A DNA stretch of 64,000 nucleotides. Origin: Beijerinckiaceae bacterium. Lineage in GTDB: Bacteria; Pseudomonadota; Alphaproteobacteria; Rhizobiales; Beijerinckiaceae. The position numbers and the translations under genes are program-made. The notes beneath the pieces were generated by a model, which was not told the DNA's origin, made no database searches, and was given only the letters and a program-made list of their open reading frames with translations. The stretch is from assembly GCA_004564215.1 (NCBI GenBank), contig CP024846.1, positions 1,798,001 through 1,862,000 of the forward strand, read 5' to 3'. The stretch's first letter is position 1. The number at the start of each line of letters is the position of its first letter. Below, in pieces: positions 50,502 to 60,536 of the stretch.

Positions 50502-50671
50502 TCCCCTGAAAATACGTTGGGTTTGCGCAGTTTCAAGGCGCCCCTAGCCGGCTTTAAAATCCAAACGCTTGCGGTTTGACGCGCGGCTCGTTTCGCGATG
50601 CGGCTAAGCCATTAAAATTATTAGTGATTTTTAGGCAACGCCAGGCCCGCGATGCCTCAGGGCAAAAAGGG

Positions 50672-51364
50672 TCAATTATTTGTGTTTAACACGCGCTCTT
50701 GCGTGATCTGAAACAACCCGGGGTCCGGCTTCTTCGACAGATCGATATTGAAGAGCGAGACTAGAGTTTCATAGCCCTGGGGGTCGGTCACCTGCCATTG
50801 CCTGAGCGTGAACTTCACGGGATCGAATACCAGTTTAATCTGGGATGTTCCCCCGAAGGTCGCCTTGTCCTCGACCAGAATCGTCACGGCGTTCGGGTCG
50901 CTGGTCACGTCGATGATCTTCACATCGCGGGTCAGATCGACCTGATCCTTGAGCAGGAACTTAAGCGGTGTCTGGCTGATGAAATAAATATCCTTGGTCG
51001 CGGTCTTGCGATCGTGAACGGCAACGGAGAGACCGTCGGCGACGATCTCCAGCGTTGCGGGCGCGGCATATTCAAAGCGCAATTTCCCAGGCCGCTGGAC
51101 GAAGATCTTGCCTTCGGAACGCTTGCCATCGGGACCGATCTGGACGAAGTCGCCGATCATGTTGGTGGCGGCGTTGAAATAGGTGTTTGCTTTTTGAACG
51201 GCGACGAGAGGGTCGAGGGGGACGAAGGGTTTGGCAGGGGCCGGGGCCGCGGTGGGAGCCGTAGCCTTGGCGGGGGCTGGTACAGTCGGAGACGTTCCTG
51301 CCTGAAGCGGCGCCATTCCGAAAAAGGAGCAAAATACGATAGCCAGTCCTGCCGTGCGCTTCAT
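50672..51364 (-). CDS. lolA: Outer-membrane lipoprotein carrier protein LolA
   Basis: Periplasmic chaperone that carries lipoproteins from LolCDE to the outer membrane. ATG at 51364 (MKRTAGLAIVFCSFFG) gives 230 residues with a signal peptide cleaved near LQAGT. A Pro-Ala linker (about residues 27-50) follows, then the LolA half-barrel (ANTYFNAATNMIGDFVQ, KIFVQRPGKLRFEY, KLVFDPVKFTLRQWQVTD). The longer frame upstream lacks sense. In Rhizobiales lolA normally follows ftsK; here two glycan genes lie between them. Confidence 0.92.
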   Translation of the reverse strand: MKRTAGLAIVFCSFFGMAPLQAGTSPTVPAPAKATAPTAAPAPAKPFVPLDPLVAVQKANTYFNAATNMIGDFVQIGPDGKRSEGKIFVQRPGKLRFEYAAPATLEIVADGLSVAVHDRKTATKDIYFISQTPLKFLLKDQVDLTRDVKIIDVTSDPNAVTILVEDKATFGGTSQIKLVFDPVKFTLRQWQVTDPQGYETLVSLFNIDLSKKPDPGLFQITQERVLNTNN

Positions 51365-51590
51365 GAAGGCCGCCTCGATCCCGTGAAGTTTGCTGTTAGA
51401 CCATTGATATGGCGTTAATGGGCCGCTGGTCTCACCTTCTGCGCGCGGCGTTTTCGCGTCCCGCCAACCCATTAGCCTACTTTTGCACGAGAGCTCAAGG
51501 CCGAACCAAAATGGCGCGAGAGCAAGCTCCGCGCCATTTGATGGGTTTAGGCGAACGCCGATCTAAGGGGCGTTCGCGGGAAAGCCGGCT

Positions 51591-52634
51591 TCAAGGCATT
51601 TGGATCGGGACATTCCTCGCAACCCGGCCGATGTCGGCCTCGACCATCATGGTGCAAAGGCTCTCAAGCGAGGTTTTCGGTACCCATCCCAATTTGTCGC
51701 GCGCCTTCTCAGGATTGCCTATCAAGATCTCGACCTCGGAGGGGCGATAGAAACGCGGATTGATTTTGACCAAGCTTTCGCCGCTCGATGCGGAGATGCC
51801 TTGCTCCTCCTCGCCCTTGCCCTGCCATTCTATGTCGATGCCGGCCGCCCGGAATGCCATGGTTGCGTAATCGCGCACCTTTTCGGCGCGATTGGTCGCC
51901 AGAATGAAGGTGTCGGGTTCCGGCGCCTGCAGAATGCGCCACATGCCCTCGACATATTCTTCCGCAAAGCCCCAGTCGCGGATCGATTCGAGATTGCCCA
52001 ATTCGAGTGTTTTTTGCTGCCCAACCTGGATGCGCGAGACCGCGATGCTGATCTTGCGCGTGACGAACTCGGCTCCGCGCAGCGGGGACTCGTGATTGAA
52101 CAGGATCCCGGACGCCGCGAAAATACCGTAGGCTTCGCGATAGTTTACCGCCATCCAATGCGCATAAAGCTTGGCCGCGCCGTAGGGGCTGCGCGGATAA
52201 AACGGCGTCGATTCGATTTGAGGAATGGCTTGCGCCGCCCCGAACATTTCCGCCGACGAGGCTTGGTAGAAGCGAATGCGAGGATTGACGGTGCGGATCG
52301 CTTCCAGCAGATGCACCGGTCCCAGACCGGTCATGTTGGCGGTCGCAATCGGCTGGTCGAAGGAAACATGGACGAAGCTCTGCGCGGCGAGATTGTACAC
52401 CTCGTCGGGCTGCGTCGATTCGATGAGACGCATCGCGGTGCTGAGATCGGTGAGGTCAAATTCCCGCAGATGCAGATTTGGATGATCGGCAATACCAAGT
52501 TCCTGGATACGCCAGAAGTTTGGCGCGCTGGTCCGCCGATGGGTGGCATAGACGCGATAGCCGCGGTTCAACAAAAATCGCGACAAATAGGCGCCGTCCT
52601 GACCCGTGACTCCGGTAATAAGCGCAGTTTTCAT
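51591..52634 (-). CDS. gmd: GDP-mannose 4,6-dehydratase
   Basis: Converts GDP-D-mannose to GDP-4-keto-6-deoxymannose, the precursor of GDP-fucose, GDP-rhamnose and related sugars. It is an extended SDR of 347 residues (ATG 52634, AGGATC upstream). [18 protein letters not shown] is the NADP loop, with SSAEMFG and the catalytic [22 protein letters not shown] is the substrate block. It lies 14 bases after the glycosyltransferase gene; no reductase or epimerase (fcl, rmd) is nearby, so the final sugar is undefined. Confidence 0.94.
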   Translation of the reverse strand: MKTALITGVTGQDGAYLSRFLLNRGYRVYATHRRTSAPNFWRIQELGIADHPNLHLREFDLTDLSTAMRLIESTQPDEVYNLAAQSFVHVSFDQPIATANMTGLGPVHLLEAIRTVNPRIRFYQASSAEMFGAAQAIPQIESTPFYPRSPYGAAKLYAHWMAVNYREAYGIFAASGILFNHESPLRGAEFVTRKISIAVSRIQVGQQKTLELGNLESIRDWGFAEEYVEGMWRILQAPEPDTFILATNRAEKVRDYATMAFRAAGIDIEWQGKGEEEQGISASSGESLVKINPRFYRPSEVEILIGNPEKARDKLGWVPKTSLESLCTMMVEADIGRVARNVPIQMP

Positions 52635-52648
52635 CAAATAGATCCTGT

Positions 52649-53806
52649 TTAGAAGGTTTCGCGGGGATAGGTATTGATGTTCTTCTGGTGCTCGGCCCAG
52701 CGAGCTTCGACATAAGAACGGAACTTTGCCTTGAAGACTTGGGTCGAAAAGGAAAGCGCATGGGTTCTGATGCGTTCCGGATCGAAATCCTTCTCCACAG
52801 TCTCAAACCGCTTCACCGCCTCGCAGATGGCGTCTTCGGTTTGTTCGTGGAAAAACAGTCCGGTTACGCCATCGGCGACCGTCTCTCGGGCGCCCCCCTT
52901 TCCGAAAGCCAAGACAGGCGTGCCGCAGGCCTGGGCCTCAAGAGGGGTAATTCCGAAATCTTCTTCCGAAGCGAAGATGAAGCATCGGGCCTTTTGCATA
53001 TGGTCGAGGAGAACCGGAAAAGGCTGAAATCCCATCACCTTTACGTTGCTGGTCGCTTCCGCCTGAATTTGTTTGAGAAGTGGACCGGCGCCGATAACCA
53101 CCAGCTTCCGGTCCGGCATTTTGGCAAAAGCACGAACAATCAATTGTATTTTTTTATAAGGAACGAGGCGGGACGAGGTGAAGTAGAAGTCTTCCCGCGG
53201 ACCTGGCCCTATCAGGAAGTCATCAACTTCAACGTTAGGGTATATGACGGTCGATTTCCGGCGATAGGCTTTCCATATGCGGCGCGCAATATAGCCGGAG
53301 CATGCGATAAAATAATCGACACCATTGGCTGTGCGGGAATCCCAAATGCGCATGCGATGCAGGAAATACCGCACTAAGGCGCTGCCGAACCCTTTGGTCA
53401 GCTTCGATTCTTCCAAGTATTGGTGCTGAAAATCCCAGGCATACCGTATCGGCGTATAGCAATAACAAATATGCAATTGATCGGCGCCGGTGAGCACCCC
53501 TTTGGCAACCGCATGGCTGTTGGAGATCACAAGATCATAATTCGATAAGTCATGTTGCTCAATGGCCAAAGGCATCAATGGAAAAAGATAGCGGTAGATC
53601 TGCTTAGAAAAAGGAATCCTTTGAAGAAATGAGGTTTTTATCTTGGTCGAGGCAAATGCCGTCCTTTCATGTTCAGGTAAATGATCAATAAGGCAAAATA
53701 GATCTGCGTCTGGAAAGACGGAAATCATTTCTGCGAGGACTTTGTCAGACCCCGCGTACGTCGTAAGCCATTCGTGGACCAACGCAACTTTCATAATCTC
53801 GCTCAT
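52649..53806 (-). CDS. GT4-family glycosyltransferase
   Basis: A 385-residue GT-B glycosyltransferase ([21 protein letters not shown]). The C-terminal nucleotide-sugar domain has the E-x7-E-like block [21 protein letters not shown] near residue 290, and [17 protein letters not shown] starts it. Co-location with gmd suggests a GDP-deoxyhexose or GDP-mannose donor and a role in surface polysaccharide. Its composition is more AT-rich than that of its neighbours, which suggests acquisition. Confidence 0.88.
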   Translation of the reverse strand: MSEIMKVALVHEWLTTYAGSDKVLAEMISVFPDADLFCLIDHLPEHERTAFASTKIKTSFLQRIPFSKQIYRYLFPLMPLAIEQHDLSNYDLVISNSHAVAKGVLTGADQLHICYCYTPIRYAWDFQHQYLEESKLTKGFGSALVRYFLHRMRIWDSRTANGVDYFIACSGYIARRIWKAYRRKSTVIYPNVEVDDFLIGPGPREDFYFTSSRLVPYKKIQLIVRAFAKMPDRKLVVIGAGPLLKQIQAEATSNVKVMGFQPFPVLLDHMQKARCFIFASEEDFGITPLEAQACGTPVLAFGKGGARETVADGVTGLFFHEQTEDAICEAVKRFETVEKDFDPERIRTHALSFSTQVFKAKFRSYVEARWAEHQKNINTYPRETF

Positions 53807-54332
53807 GGTGATCGTGTTGCTTTAAACCGACCCCGCTCTGGGTCGCCGTTTATGAGCTCTAGCCTTCGCATGGTCCCTGAGCTTGCGCATGACCCTTTTG
53901 GATTATAGTGACAGCTAGCTTCAAAACTCATCTCCCAGTCTTTTTGTCGATTCGCGTCACTTCACTTGGCAAAGCTCAGCTAAGACAAAGCGAAATTTCA
54001 GCCCCCGTGCCGTCGCTCGCGGTTCCGCCGGGACCCAAAAAATGTTCGATGCGTTGATCTGCCTCAGCCGAGCAGATCATTCCGAAGCTATGGCATTGCT
54101 AATTTTGTTGAATGACTCATCCAGCTGTCCAAAGGACGCGGTGCTCGTGATTCAAGTTGTCCGGCATCGACAATGATCGGCTGGCCCGATGAGCGGACCA
54201 GCCCCGAAGTCACTTATGGCTTTATTGTGCGCCGCGGCCCGGCAAGATACAAGAGTTATTGTATTACAGACCGAAGAACGGGTTGTTGCTTGAATAAATT
54301 CGATAAACATTACTTATAATGCTTGCTCGAAC
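53807..54332. promoter_or_regulatory. Long AT-richer gap between ftsK and the glycosyltransferase
   Basis: No gene is seen in these 526 bases. Hairpins include CGACCC/GGGTCG just upstream of the glycosyltransferase start, GATCTGC/GCAGATC at 54056-54062 and 54072-54078, and GGCTGG/CCAGCC near 54178-54205. The stretch 54240-54330 is markedly AT-rich. It presumably carries the promoter for the glycosyltransferase-gmd pair and the end of ftsK transcription. Confidence 0.45.
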
Positions 54333-56936
54333 CTAGGCCTCATTGGCGAGATCGAAGGCGCCCCTATCGATCCCACCGCCCACCAAGATCGTGCGCTTGC
54401 CCGAATGATTGGGGGCGCCGACCACGCCTTCCGCCTCCATCCGTTCGACGAGCGATGCCGCTTTGTTGTACCCCACCGACAAGCGCCGCTGGATGTAGCT
54501 CGTCGAGCATTTCCGATCGCGCAAAACGATGTTGACCGCGCGGTCGTAAAGATCGCCCGCCTCCTCGGCATCCATGCTTCCGGGTGCGGGCGCGCCACCA
54601 TCCTCATCAACGGGTGAAGCGTCCTCATTGGTAATCGCATCGAGATATTCGGGCTGACCCTGGCTCTTCAAATGGGCCACCACTTTCTCGACTTCGCCAT
54701 CTGCGACGAACGGCCCGTGCACCCGCGAGATGCGGCCGCCCCCCGCCATGTAGAGCATGTCGCCTTGACCGAGCAATTGCTCGGCGCCCTGCTCCCCCAA
54801 AATCGTTCGACTGTCGATCTTGGAGGTGACTTGGAATGAAATGCGGGTCGGAAAATTCGCCTTGATCGTGCCGGTAATAACGTCGACCGACGGCCGCTGG
54901 GTCGCCATGATGAGATGAATGCCCGCGGCGCGCGCCATTTGGGCCAGCCGCTGGATCGCGCCTTCGATGTCTTTGCCGGCGACCATCATCAGGTCGGCCA
55001 TTTCATCGACGATCACGACGATGACCGGCAGCGGCGTAAGCTGCATCGCCTCATGTTCGTAGATGGCTTCGCCGGTTTCGCGGTCGTAACCGGTCTGCAC
55101 GGTCCGCGTCAGCTTCTCGCCTCTTGCGGCCGCTTCAGCGACCCGCGCGTTAAATCCTTCGATGTTGCGCACACCGAGCTTCGACATGCTCTTATAGCGG
55201 TCTTCCATCTCTCGGACCGCCCATTTCAGCGCCACGACCGCCTTCTTTGGATCGGTGACCACCGGCGTCAGCAAATGCGGAATGCCGTCATAGACCGACA
55301 ATTCGAGCATTTTCGGATCGACCATGATGAGACGGCATTCCTGCGGTTTCAACCGGTAGAGCAAGGACAAGATCATCGTATTGATGGCGACGGACTTGCC
55401 CGAGCCTGTCGTTCCTGCGACGAGCAGATGCGGCATACGGGCGAGATCGACAATGATGGGCTCGCCGCCGATCGTTTTGCCGAGCGCGATGGCGAGCCTG
55501 TGCTTGCTGTTTTCAAAGTCTTGCGAGCCGAGAAGTTCGCGCAGATAGACGGTCTCGCGGCGCTGGTTCGGCAATTCGATGCCGATGGCATTGCGCCCCT
55601 GAACCACGGCAACACGGGCCGAGATCGCCGACATGGAGCGGGCGATGTCGTCGGCAAGCCCTATAACCCGTGAAGACTTGATCCCCGGCGCCGGCTCCAA
55701 CTCATAAAGCGTGACGACGGGACCTGGCCGGACATTGATGATCTCGCCCTTGACGCCGAAATCCTCAAGCACGCCTTCCAGCAGCCTCGCGTTCTGGCTG
55801 AGCGCGTCTTCGGAGACTTTGTTGGCCGGCAGTTTCTTTGCTTCGGACAGCATGTGCAGGGGCGGGAAAACATAATCGCGCGGCGACAGCCGGTCGAGCA
55901 TCGAGGGCTGCGCTTCCTTGAGTGCCCGCGTTCCGGGCTTCAACATGCCGGCCGCCGCCGCGATGGTCCGCCGCGGCGCATCCTGATCCACTACAAGTTT
56001 TTGCGCTTCCCCTTTCGGTTTGCGCGCGGCGCGCGCAGCCGGCGGCGCATAGGCGCTGGCATCGAATTCTGAGTCCTCCGGTTCCGGCGCCGGCCAATGA
56101 AGCGGTTCGATGGCAAGATCGAGCGGCCGGTCGAATCCCGCGTCGGTATGTTGCAGGTTTTGCCAGGGGGCCGGCGGCGCCGCTTCCGCGTGGGCTCGAC
56201 GCTGCGCGAGCCGACGCGCCAGGGCGGCCTTGAGGCTGAGCCCGGCATGGATCACCGCCCCGAGCAAAACCAGCGCCACGCCGGGTTCGCCGGCGGCGTC
56301 CTGATCCTCGGGGTAAGCGGGGCGGCGGCTCGAGACGAGTTCGTCGTCGTCCTCGCCCGCTTCGTCGGACCCGTAATCGCGCAGGCCAATGCAGGCCGAC
56401 AGACACAGAATGGCGCCTCCGGCCAAAATGACCGCGAAGATCAGCATGCCGACGCCGTGCCCTCCGATCAGCCGGTTGGGAAGCATCAGGACGGCGTCGC
56501 CCAAGACACCGCCAAGCCCGGTCGGCAGGGGCCAGCGGGCGGTGATCGGAAGAAGGCCGGCGAGCCCCGCCGAAAACAATCCCCCGGCGAACCAAAGAGC
56601 AAGACGCGTCTTCCAGCGCTCCAGGCGGCGGGTAAACAGAAGCCGCCATCCCCAAAGGGCAAGTGGCGCCAGGTAAGCGATGACCGACAGGCCGAGCATC
56701 TGCATGATCAGATCGGCGGCGATCGCTCCCGGCGCGCCGAGCAGATTATGCACCTGCCCCGAGGCCGCGTGGTTGAAGCTCGGGTCCTGGACCGACCAGG
56801 ACGAGAGCGCCAGCCCCAAGCCCACGGTCGCCGCCAGAAGCGCGAGACCGATGAGTTCGGCGCCCCGCCGTGCCGCGAAGGCCCGAACGGGTTCCGGGAT
56901 ATGATCGAGGGCTGTGAAACTCGTTGTCCGCATCAT
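54333..56936 (-). CDS. ftsK: DNA translocase FtsK
   Basis: Septal DNA pump coupling chromosome segregation to division. It has 867 residues. Four hydrophobic segments lie in about residues 25-190, followed by a Pro- and Ala-rich linker and the RecA-like motor. Walker A is in [15 protein letters not shown] near residue 510 and Walker B in [14 protein letters not shown]. The C-terminal gamma winged helix ([20 protein letters not shown]) reads KOPS sites. The linker is short compared with E. coli FtsK, as is normal for alphaproteobacteria. Confidence 0.97.
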   Translation of the reverse strand: MMRTTSFTALDHIPEPVRAFAARRGAELIGLALLAATVGLGLALSSWSVQDPSFNHAASGQVHNLLGAPGAIAADLIMQMLGLSVIAYLAPLALWGWRLLFTRRLERWKTRLALWFAGGLFSAGLAGLLPITARWPLPTGLGGVLGDAVLMLPNRLIGGHGVGMLIFAVILAGGAILCLSACIGLRDYGSDEAGEDDDELVSSRRPAYPEDQDAAGEPGVALVLLGAVIHAGLSLKAALARRLAQRRAHAEAAPPAPWQNLQHTDAGFDRPLDLAIEPLHWPAPEPEDSEFDASAYAPPAARAARKPKGEAQKLVVDQDAPRRTIAAAAGMLKPGTRALKEAQPSMLDRLSPRDYVFPPLHMLSEAKKLPANKVSEDALSQNARLLEGVLEDFGVKGEIINVRPGPVVTLYELEPAPGIKSSRVIGLADDIARSMSAISARVAVVQGRNAIGIELPNQRRETVYLRELLGSQDFENSKHRLAIALGKTIGGEPIIVDLARMPHLLVAGTTGSGKSVAINTMILSLLYRLKPQECRLIMVDPKMLELSVYDGIPHLLTPVVTDPKKAVVALKWAVREMEDRYKSMSKLGVRNIEGFNARVAEAAARGEKLTRTVQTGYDRETGEAIYEHEAMQLTPLPVIVVIVDEMADLMMVAGKDIEGAIQRLAQMARAAGIHLIMATQRPSVDVITGTIKANFPTRISFQVTSKIDSRTILGEQGAEQLLGQGDMLYMAGGGRISRVHGPFVADGEVEKVVAHLKSQGQPEYLDAITNEDASPVDEDGGAPAPGSMDAEEAGDLYDRAVNIVLRDRKCSTSYIQRRLSVGYNKAASLVERMEAEGVVGAPNHSGKRTILVGGGIDRGAFDLANEA

Positions 56937-57247
56937 TCCCCGCCGCCGTCCAATTGCCGCTATTTTGCTTTGTCTTTCCCCGGTCGTGACGGCGATTCAG
57001 GGCTTCGGCCGCGCCAGGCTGACAAGCTTGGCGCAAGTTACCAAGGGGGGGTTAACGGCGTTTTAACCTTGAGCCTCCGCGGGGCCATCGAGCCAAAGCC
57101 CGTTTTCCGGAGCGCTCCAGCCTTGACGCCGCCCAAACCCTAAACTAAGAAGCTCGCGTCCCCTTTTTGCAAAGTGGTAGACGCGACCGGCTGCCGTTGC
57201 GGCATCGGGAGCATCCCAGCCGAACGAACCGATATTGAGGAAAAGCC
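56937..57247. promoter_or_regulatory. Divergent region between ftsK and rpmB
   Basis: These 311 bases contain no gene. They must hold the promoters of the divergent ftsK and rpmB. A GAGGAAAAGCC site precedes the rpmB start. No operator-like repeat stood out. Confidence 0.4.
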
Positions 57248-57538
57248 ATGTCCCGCCGTTGCGAATTGACTGGAAAGGCCGTTCAGACCGGCAATCTGGT
57301 CAGCCATTCGAACCATAAGACGCGGACGCGGTTTTTGCCGAACCTCTGCAATGTGACGCTGCTTTCGGATGCTTTGCAGCGCAAGGTCCGGCTGCGGGTG
57401 ACGGCTTCGGCGCTTCGCTCAGTCGAACATCGGGGCGGCCTCGACGCTTTTTTGGTCAAGGCCAAGGATGCCGAACTGTCGAGCGGTGCGTTGGCCTTGA
57501 AGCGCGAAATCGCTAAGAAGCAGACGGCTGCCGGCTAA
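57248..57538 (+). CDS. rpmB: Large-subunit ribosomal protein L28
   Basis: A 96-residue L28, starting [16 protein letters not shown], with the family block [15 protein letters not shown] and the C-terminal extension usual in alphaproteobacteria. It stands alone, as commonly seen in this class, not paired with rpmG. Confidence 0.96.
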   Translation: MSRRCELTGKAVQTGNLVSHSNHKTRTRFLPNLCNVTLLSDALQRKVRLRVTASALRSVEHRGGLDAFLVKAKDAELSSGALALKREIAKKQTAAG

Positions 57539-57678
57539 GGCAAAGGCCGTCCTCGCTAAGCTTTAGCAGCTTTACCTCGAGCGCGCGGCAGCCCCGCGCC
57601 CGGCTTGGCGATAAGTTCTTTTGCTGGATATCTTGGTGAAAGGGCGGTAATCCGCCCCCCTCGCTTCTCCCGGATGGC

Positions 57679-58485
57679 TTAGGCCACGCGGCGGACGAAA
57701 ATAAGGATCACCGGCGCAAGGCTGCTTGGCGTCAGGGCACAGAAAACCTTCAAAAGGTGAAAGAGCCAGGGCTGGTTGCCATGATAGGCCGGGTTCGGAT
57801 TGCTCGTGTGACAAGCGTCGGCCCAATAGTTCGGTGAGAAATGCTGGCGAATGTCGCGCAGCGTATTCAATCGGTAGATTTTGGGAAAGGTGTCGATCTC
57901 CTTTCGGTTCGGCTGCAGGAAACGAAGGGCTTTCGCTTCCATCGCCTCATTCATGAGGCGGACGCCGACCGCATAATAACTCCAGCGGTTTGGGGTCCGG
58001 GCGCAAAACCAGCCGCCAACCTTGAGGACGCGCCGCACTTCAGCGGCAAACGAGACCGGGTCTTCAATATGCTCAAGAACCCAGTCGCAAAGAATAAGAT
58101 CGAAAGTTTGGTCGGCGAAGGGTAATGGTTTTCCGGGCTCGATGATTTCAGCCTGGTCCAATTCCGGGTTATGTTTGACGGCGGGATCGACATCGGCGCC
58201 GATCCTCCGCGAATATTTCTTTCCGAGCCGGAGCAACCAATGTTTCCAGGGTCCAAGCTTGGCATAAAAGGCCGAGCCACGGCCAGCACCGAGGTCGAGA
58301 ACGACCGCACCCTCGGGGATGACCGAGACCACGCGCTGATAGAATTCCACCGTTCCGTCGTCTTGCGCATAGCCGCCAGCCGCTATTTCAGGATGGAATT
58401 TCGTATTGAGATCTTGCTGCTCCTGCAAGGCGACGTCGACACCTGAATTTGCGTGTGAAATCTCTTCCGTCACATGATGCTCCAT
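57679..58485 (-). CDS. Class I SAM-dependent methyltransferase
   Basis: A 268-residue protein (ATG 58485, MEHHVTEEISHANSG; upstream frame is not convincing). Motif I VVLDLGAGRGSAFY lies near residue 77. The later acidic block DQTFDLILCDWVLEHIEDP and VLKVGGWFCARTPN are typical Methyltransf_11 signatures. The C-terminus ends in a hydrophobic segment (SLAPVILIFVRR) that may hold it to the membrane. It is next to a polysaccharide-polymerase-like gene, so a glycan or glycolipid substrate is plausible but unproven. Confidence 0.85.
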   Translation of the reverse strand: MEHHVTEEISHANSGVDVALQEQQDLNTKFHPEIAAGGYAQDDGTVEFYQRVVSVIPEGAVVLDLGAGRGSAFYAKLGPWKHWLLRLGKKYSRRIGADVDPAVKHNPELDQAEIIEPGKPLPFADQTFDLILCDWVLEHIEDPVSFAAEVRRVLKVGGWFCARTPNRWSYYAVGVRLMNEAMEAKALRFLQPNRKEIDTFPKIYRLNTLRDIRQHFSPNYWADACHTSNPNPAYHGNQPWLFHLLKVFCALTPSSLAPVILIFVRRVA

Positions 58486-58736
58486 TCGGCGGACGCAAAC
58501 CGGGAAACCGCCATTTGGCCGCTTTCCCGTGATGATAGTGAACACATACGATGATGCGCCGCAACATACTAAACGTCATGCCTTCCCACGCAATGAAATT
58601 CGCCGGGTCATGAGCCTAAAAACCAGACATATTGCCGCCTTTGCACGCAAGTCTAGCGCTGTGCTTGCCAGCCCTGCAGACGATGCTGCATCGTCAAAGT
58701 CAAAGCCAATAGCGGATCAAAACGAAGGTTCAATAG

Positions 58737-60242
58737 GTGGCTAGCAAATTCGACTTCATGGTTCCCTCGGACAAACAAGTATCGCTTGTCCTTCCTTTGA
58801 CCGTGGTCGGTGTTTGCTCGGTCATACAACTGCTTCTTGGGGCAAGCCCGGCAATTATTGCAATGTGCGCGATCGCGATCATCGTGCCTTTTCTGCCGTT
58901 CGTAGTTTATGGACGCGACCTCTATTCTGTTTTGGGCGTTGGCTTCAGCCTGACCTATGTCGGCATCGCTTTGGTCACCAAGACTTTCTACGGACAAACC
59001 CTCGACTCGAATCTGTACGACCCTTACGCCGCCTTTGGACTGACCATGTTGCTGATGGTGGTCCTGACAGCCATGCTGGCGACGGCCCGATACTTGGATC
59101 GGGGCAAAAGCTTGTTTTCATTTCCGATCGATTTACGGAGTTTGCGGCGCTTGTCGCTGATCTGTATCGGCCTCGGACTCGTCGGCGCGATCGTGGTTGC
59201 CGGCAACAAATCAACCGAAAGTGGCGGCTCGAATGCCGGTGCCGCGATTGTTCTTGGGAAAAATTTTCAAGACCTATTCTACCTCGGGCTGATTGCAGAG
59301 GTCACCTATGCCATCATCAAGTCCGACGGACGCAGCTTTGTCAGTTTTCGGCTTGGGCTTTGGCTGCTCCTCGAAACCTTGATGGTGGTCGCCCTGAATG
59401 TGAGGGAAGTTCTCGTAAGCTGCATCATCGGCGTGGTCACTGCGGCATTCCTTCATGGCATGTTGCGCTTTCGTCATCTTGTCATCGGGATGGTGGGCTT
59501 GTTTTTCTTGATCAATGTGATGACGCCCATCACCATTTACCTGAGGATGTCGAAGGAAGGATTGTCGATAACCCAGTTTGTGGTCCTGGCCGTGGATACT
59601 GTCGCAAAAGCCGCCACCGACCCGGATTTTTTCCGCATGATTTCCGACAGCGGAGATGCGGCGGCGACTCAAAACGACAATGTGTTGGTGGCGACCGACT
59701 ATTACCACAAGCCCGCGAATGTCTTGGGACGATTGTCCTGGGTCGCCCTTGTCGACGCGGTTTACAATGGGACGCGAACCCGTGTGCCTATCGGGATGGC
59801 CGCTTTGGACGAGACATTGGCCGCAACCGCGCCGGGCTTCTTAGGATATCGAAAGAGCACCCAGGGCATGGGCGACTGGCTTTCATGGCAGACGGGGCTT
59901 TCCGAGCCAGGCCGGGTTTATTACGCGATCTTCGGTCTCCCCATGGAAGGGCTCGCCTCCTGGGGCCTGCTGGGGATGATCGCCTATCCGTTCCTCTTCA
60001 TGCTCCCGGTGCTGTATGTCTGCGGCACTTTATCGAGTTTCCGCCTGACCCTGCCGCTCAGCATCTTTCTTTTCACGGCCATTCAGCATTCAATGCTTGA
60101 AAGCACGTCCGAAACATTCGTTGCGTTTTTGACCCGGGGCGTCCTGTTTCTTGTGGTTATTATATTTATATTATCCAAGATGGTATCTTCCGGCTCGCGG
60201 GGGACAAGCCCCAAAACGCGCGCTTTCGAAGCGCCGAATTGA
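58737..60242 (+). CDS. Polytopic membrane protein, O-antigen/oligosaccharide polymerase-like
   Basis: A 501-residue membrane protein with about 10-12 hydrophobic segments (for example VSLVLPLTVVGVCSVIQLLL, LTMLLMVVLTAMLATA, LFLVVIIFIL). A long periplasmic loop (about residues 285-395) has GTRTRVPIGMAALDETL and GMGDWLSWQTGLSEPG. This topology resembles Wzy/EpsG-type polymerases. Sequence in that group is very variable, so the call is by shape. GTG start at 58737 follows GAAGG. The divergent neighbour is a methyltransferase. Confidence 0.7.
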   Translation: MASKFDFMVPSDKQVSLVLPLTVVGVCSVIQLLLGASPAIIAMCAIAIIVPFLPFVVYGRDLYSVLGVGFSLTYVGIALVTKTFYGQTLDSNLYDPYAAFGLTMLLMVVLTAMLATARYLDRGKSLFSFPIDLRSLRRLSLICIGLGLVGAIVVAGNKSTESGGSNAGAAIVLGKNFQDLFYLGLIAEVTYAIIKSDGRSFVSFRLGLWLLLETLMVVALNVREVLVSCIIGVVTAAFLHGMLRFRHLVIGMVGLFFLINVMTPITIYLRMSKEGLSITQFVVLAVDTVAKAATDPDFFRMISDSGDAAATQNDNVLVATDYYHKPANVLGRLSWVALVDAVYNGTRTRVPIGMAALDETLAATAPGFLGYRKSTQGMGDWLSWQTGLSEPGRVYYAIFGLPMEGLASWGLLGMIAYPFLFMLPVLYVCGTLSSFRLTLPLSIFLFTAIQHSMLESTSETFVAFLTRGVLFLVVIIFILSKMVSSGSRGTSPKTRAFEAPN

Positions 60243-60314
60243 CGGTGCCGGCTCAAACCGGTCTGTTGCATTCACTATCGGTTTGCGGCATATAGGCGAG
60301 CCGGCGGCATGGAT

Positions 60315-60389
60315 GCGGGTGTAGCTCAGGGGTAGAGCACAACCTTGCCAAGGTTGGGGTCGAGGGTTCGAATCCCTTCGCCCGCTCCA
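60315..60389 (+). tRNA. tRNA-Gly (GCC)
   Basis: A 75-base cloverleaf with the CCA encoded. The acceptor stem GCGGGTG/CGCCCGC pairs with one wobble. D-loop GTAGCTCAGGGGTAGAGC, anticodon loop TTGCCAA with anticodon GCC, and T-loop GGTTCGAATCC are all canonical. The discriminator base is T (386), followed by CCA. Confidence 0.97.
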
Positions 60390-60493
60390 GATTTTCTTAA
60401 TCATTTCTGTAAGTTAAGCGCTGCCCTTCGGGGCCGCATTTGCTTAGATGATTCAATCCAAAATCCTGAACATGATCGATTCCAAAAGCTTAG

Positions 60494-60536
60494 AGCGGGA
60501 TGAGGAAAACCGGCTTCCGCTTTTCCTCATCCCGCT
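60494..60536. repeat. Palindromic repeat / hairpin abutting the ABC exporter stop
   Basis: A perfect 16-base inverted repeat (60494-60509 with 60521-60536) encloses the 11-base loop CCGGCTTCCGC. The AGCGGGATGAGGAAAA...TTTTCC form is a common Rhizobiales intergenic repeat. The right arm ends one base before the reverse-strand stop codon of the ABC exporter, so it may act as its terminator. Confidence 0.8.
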
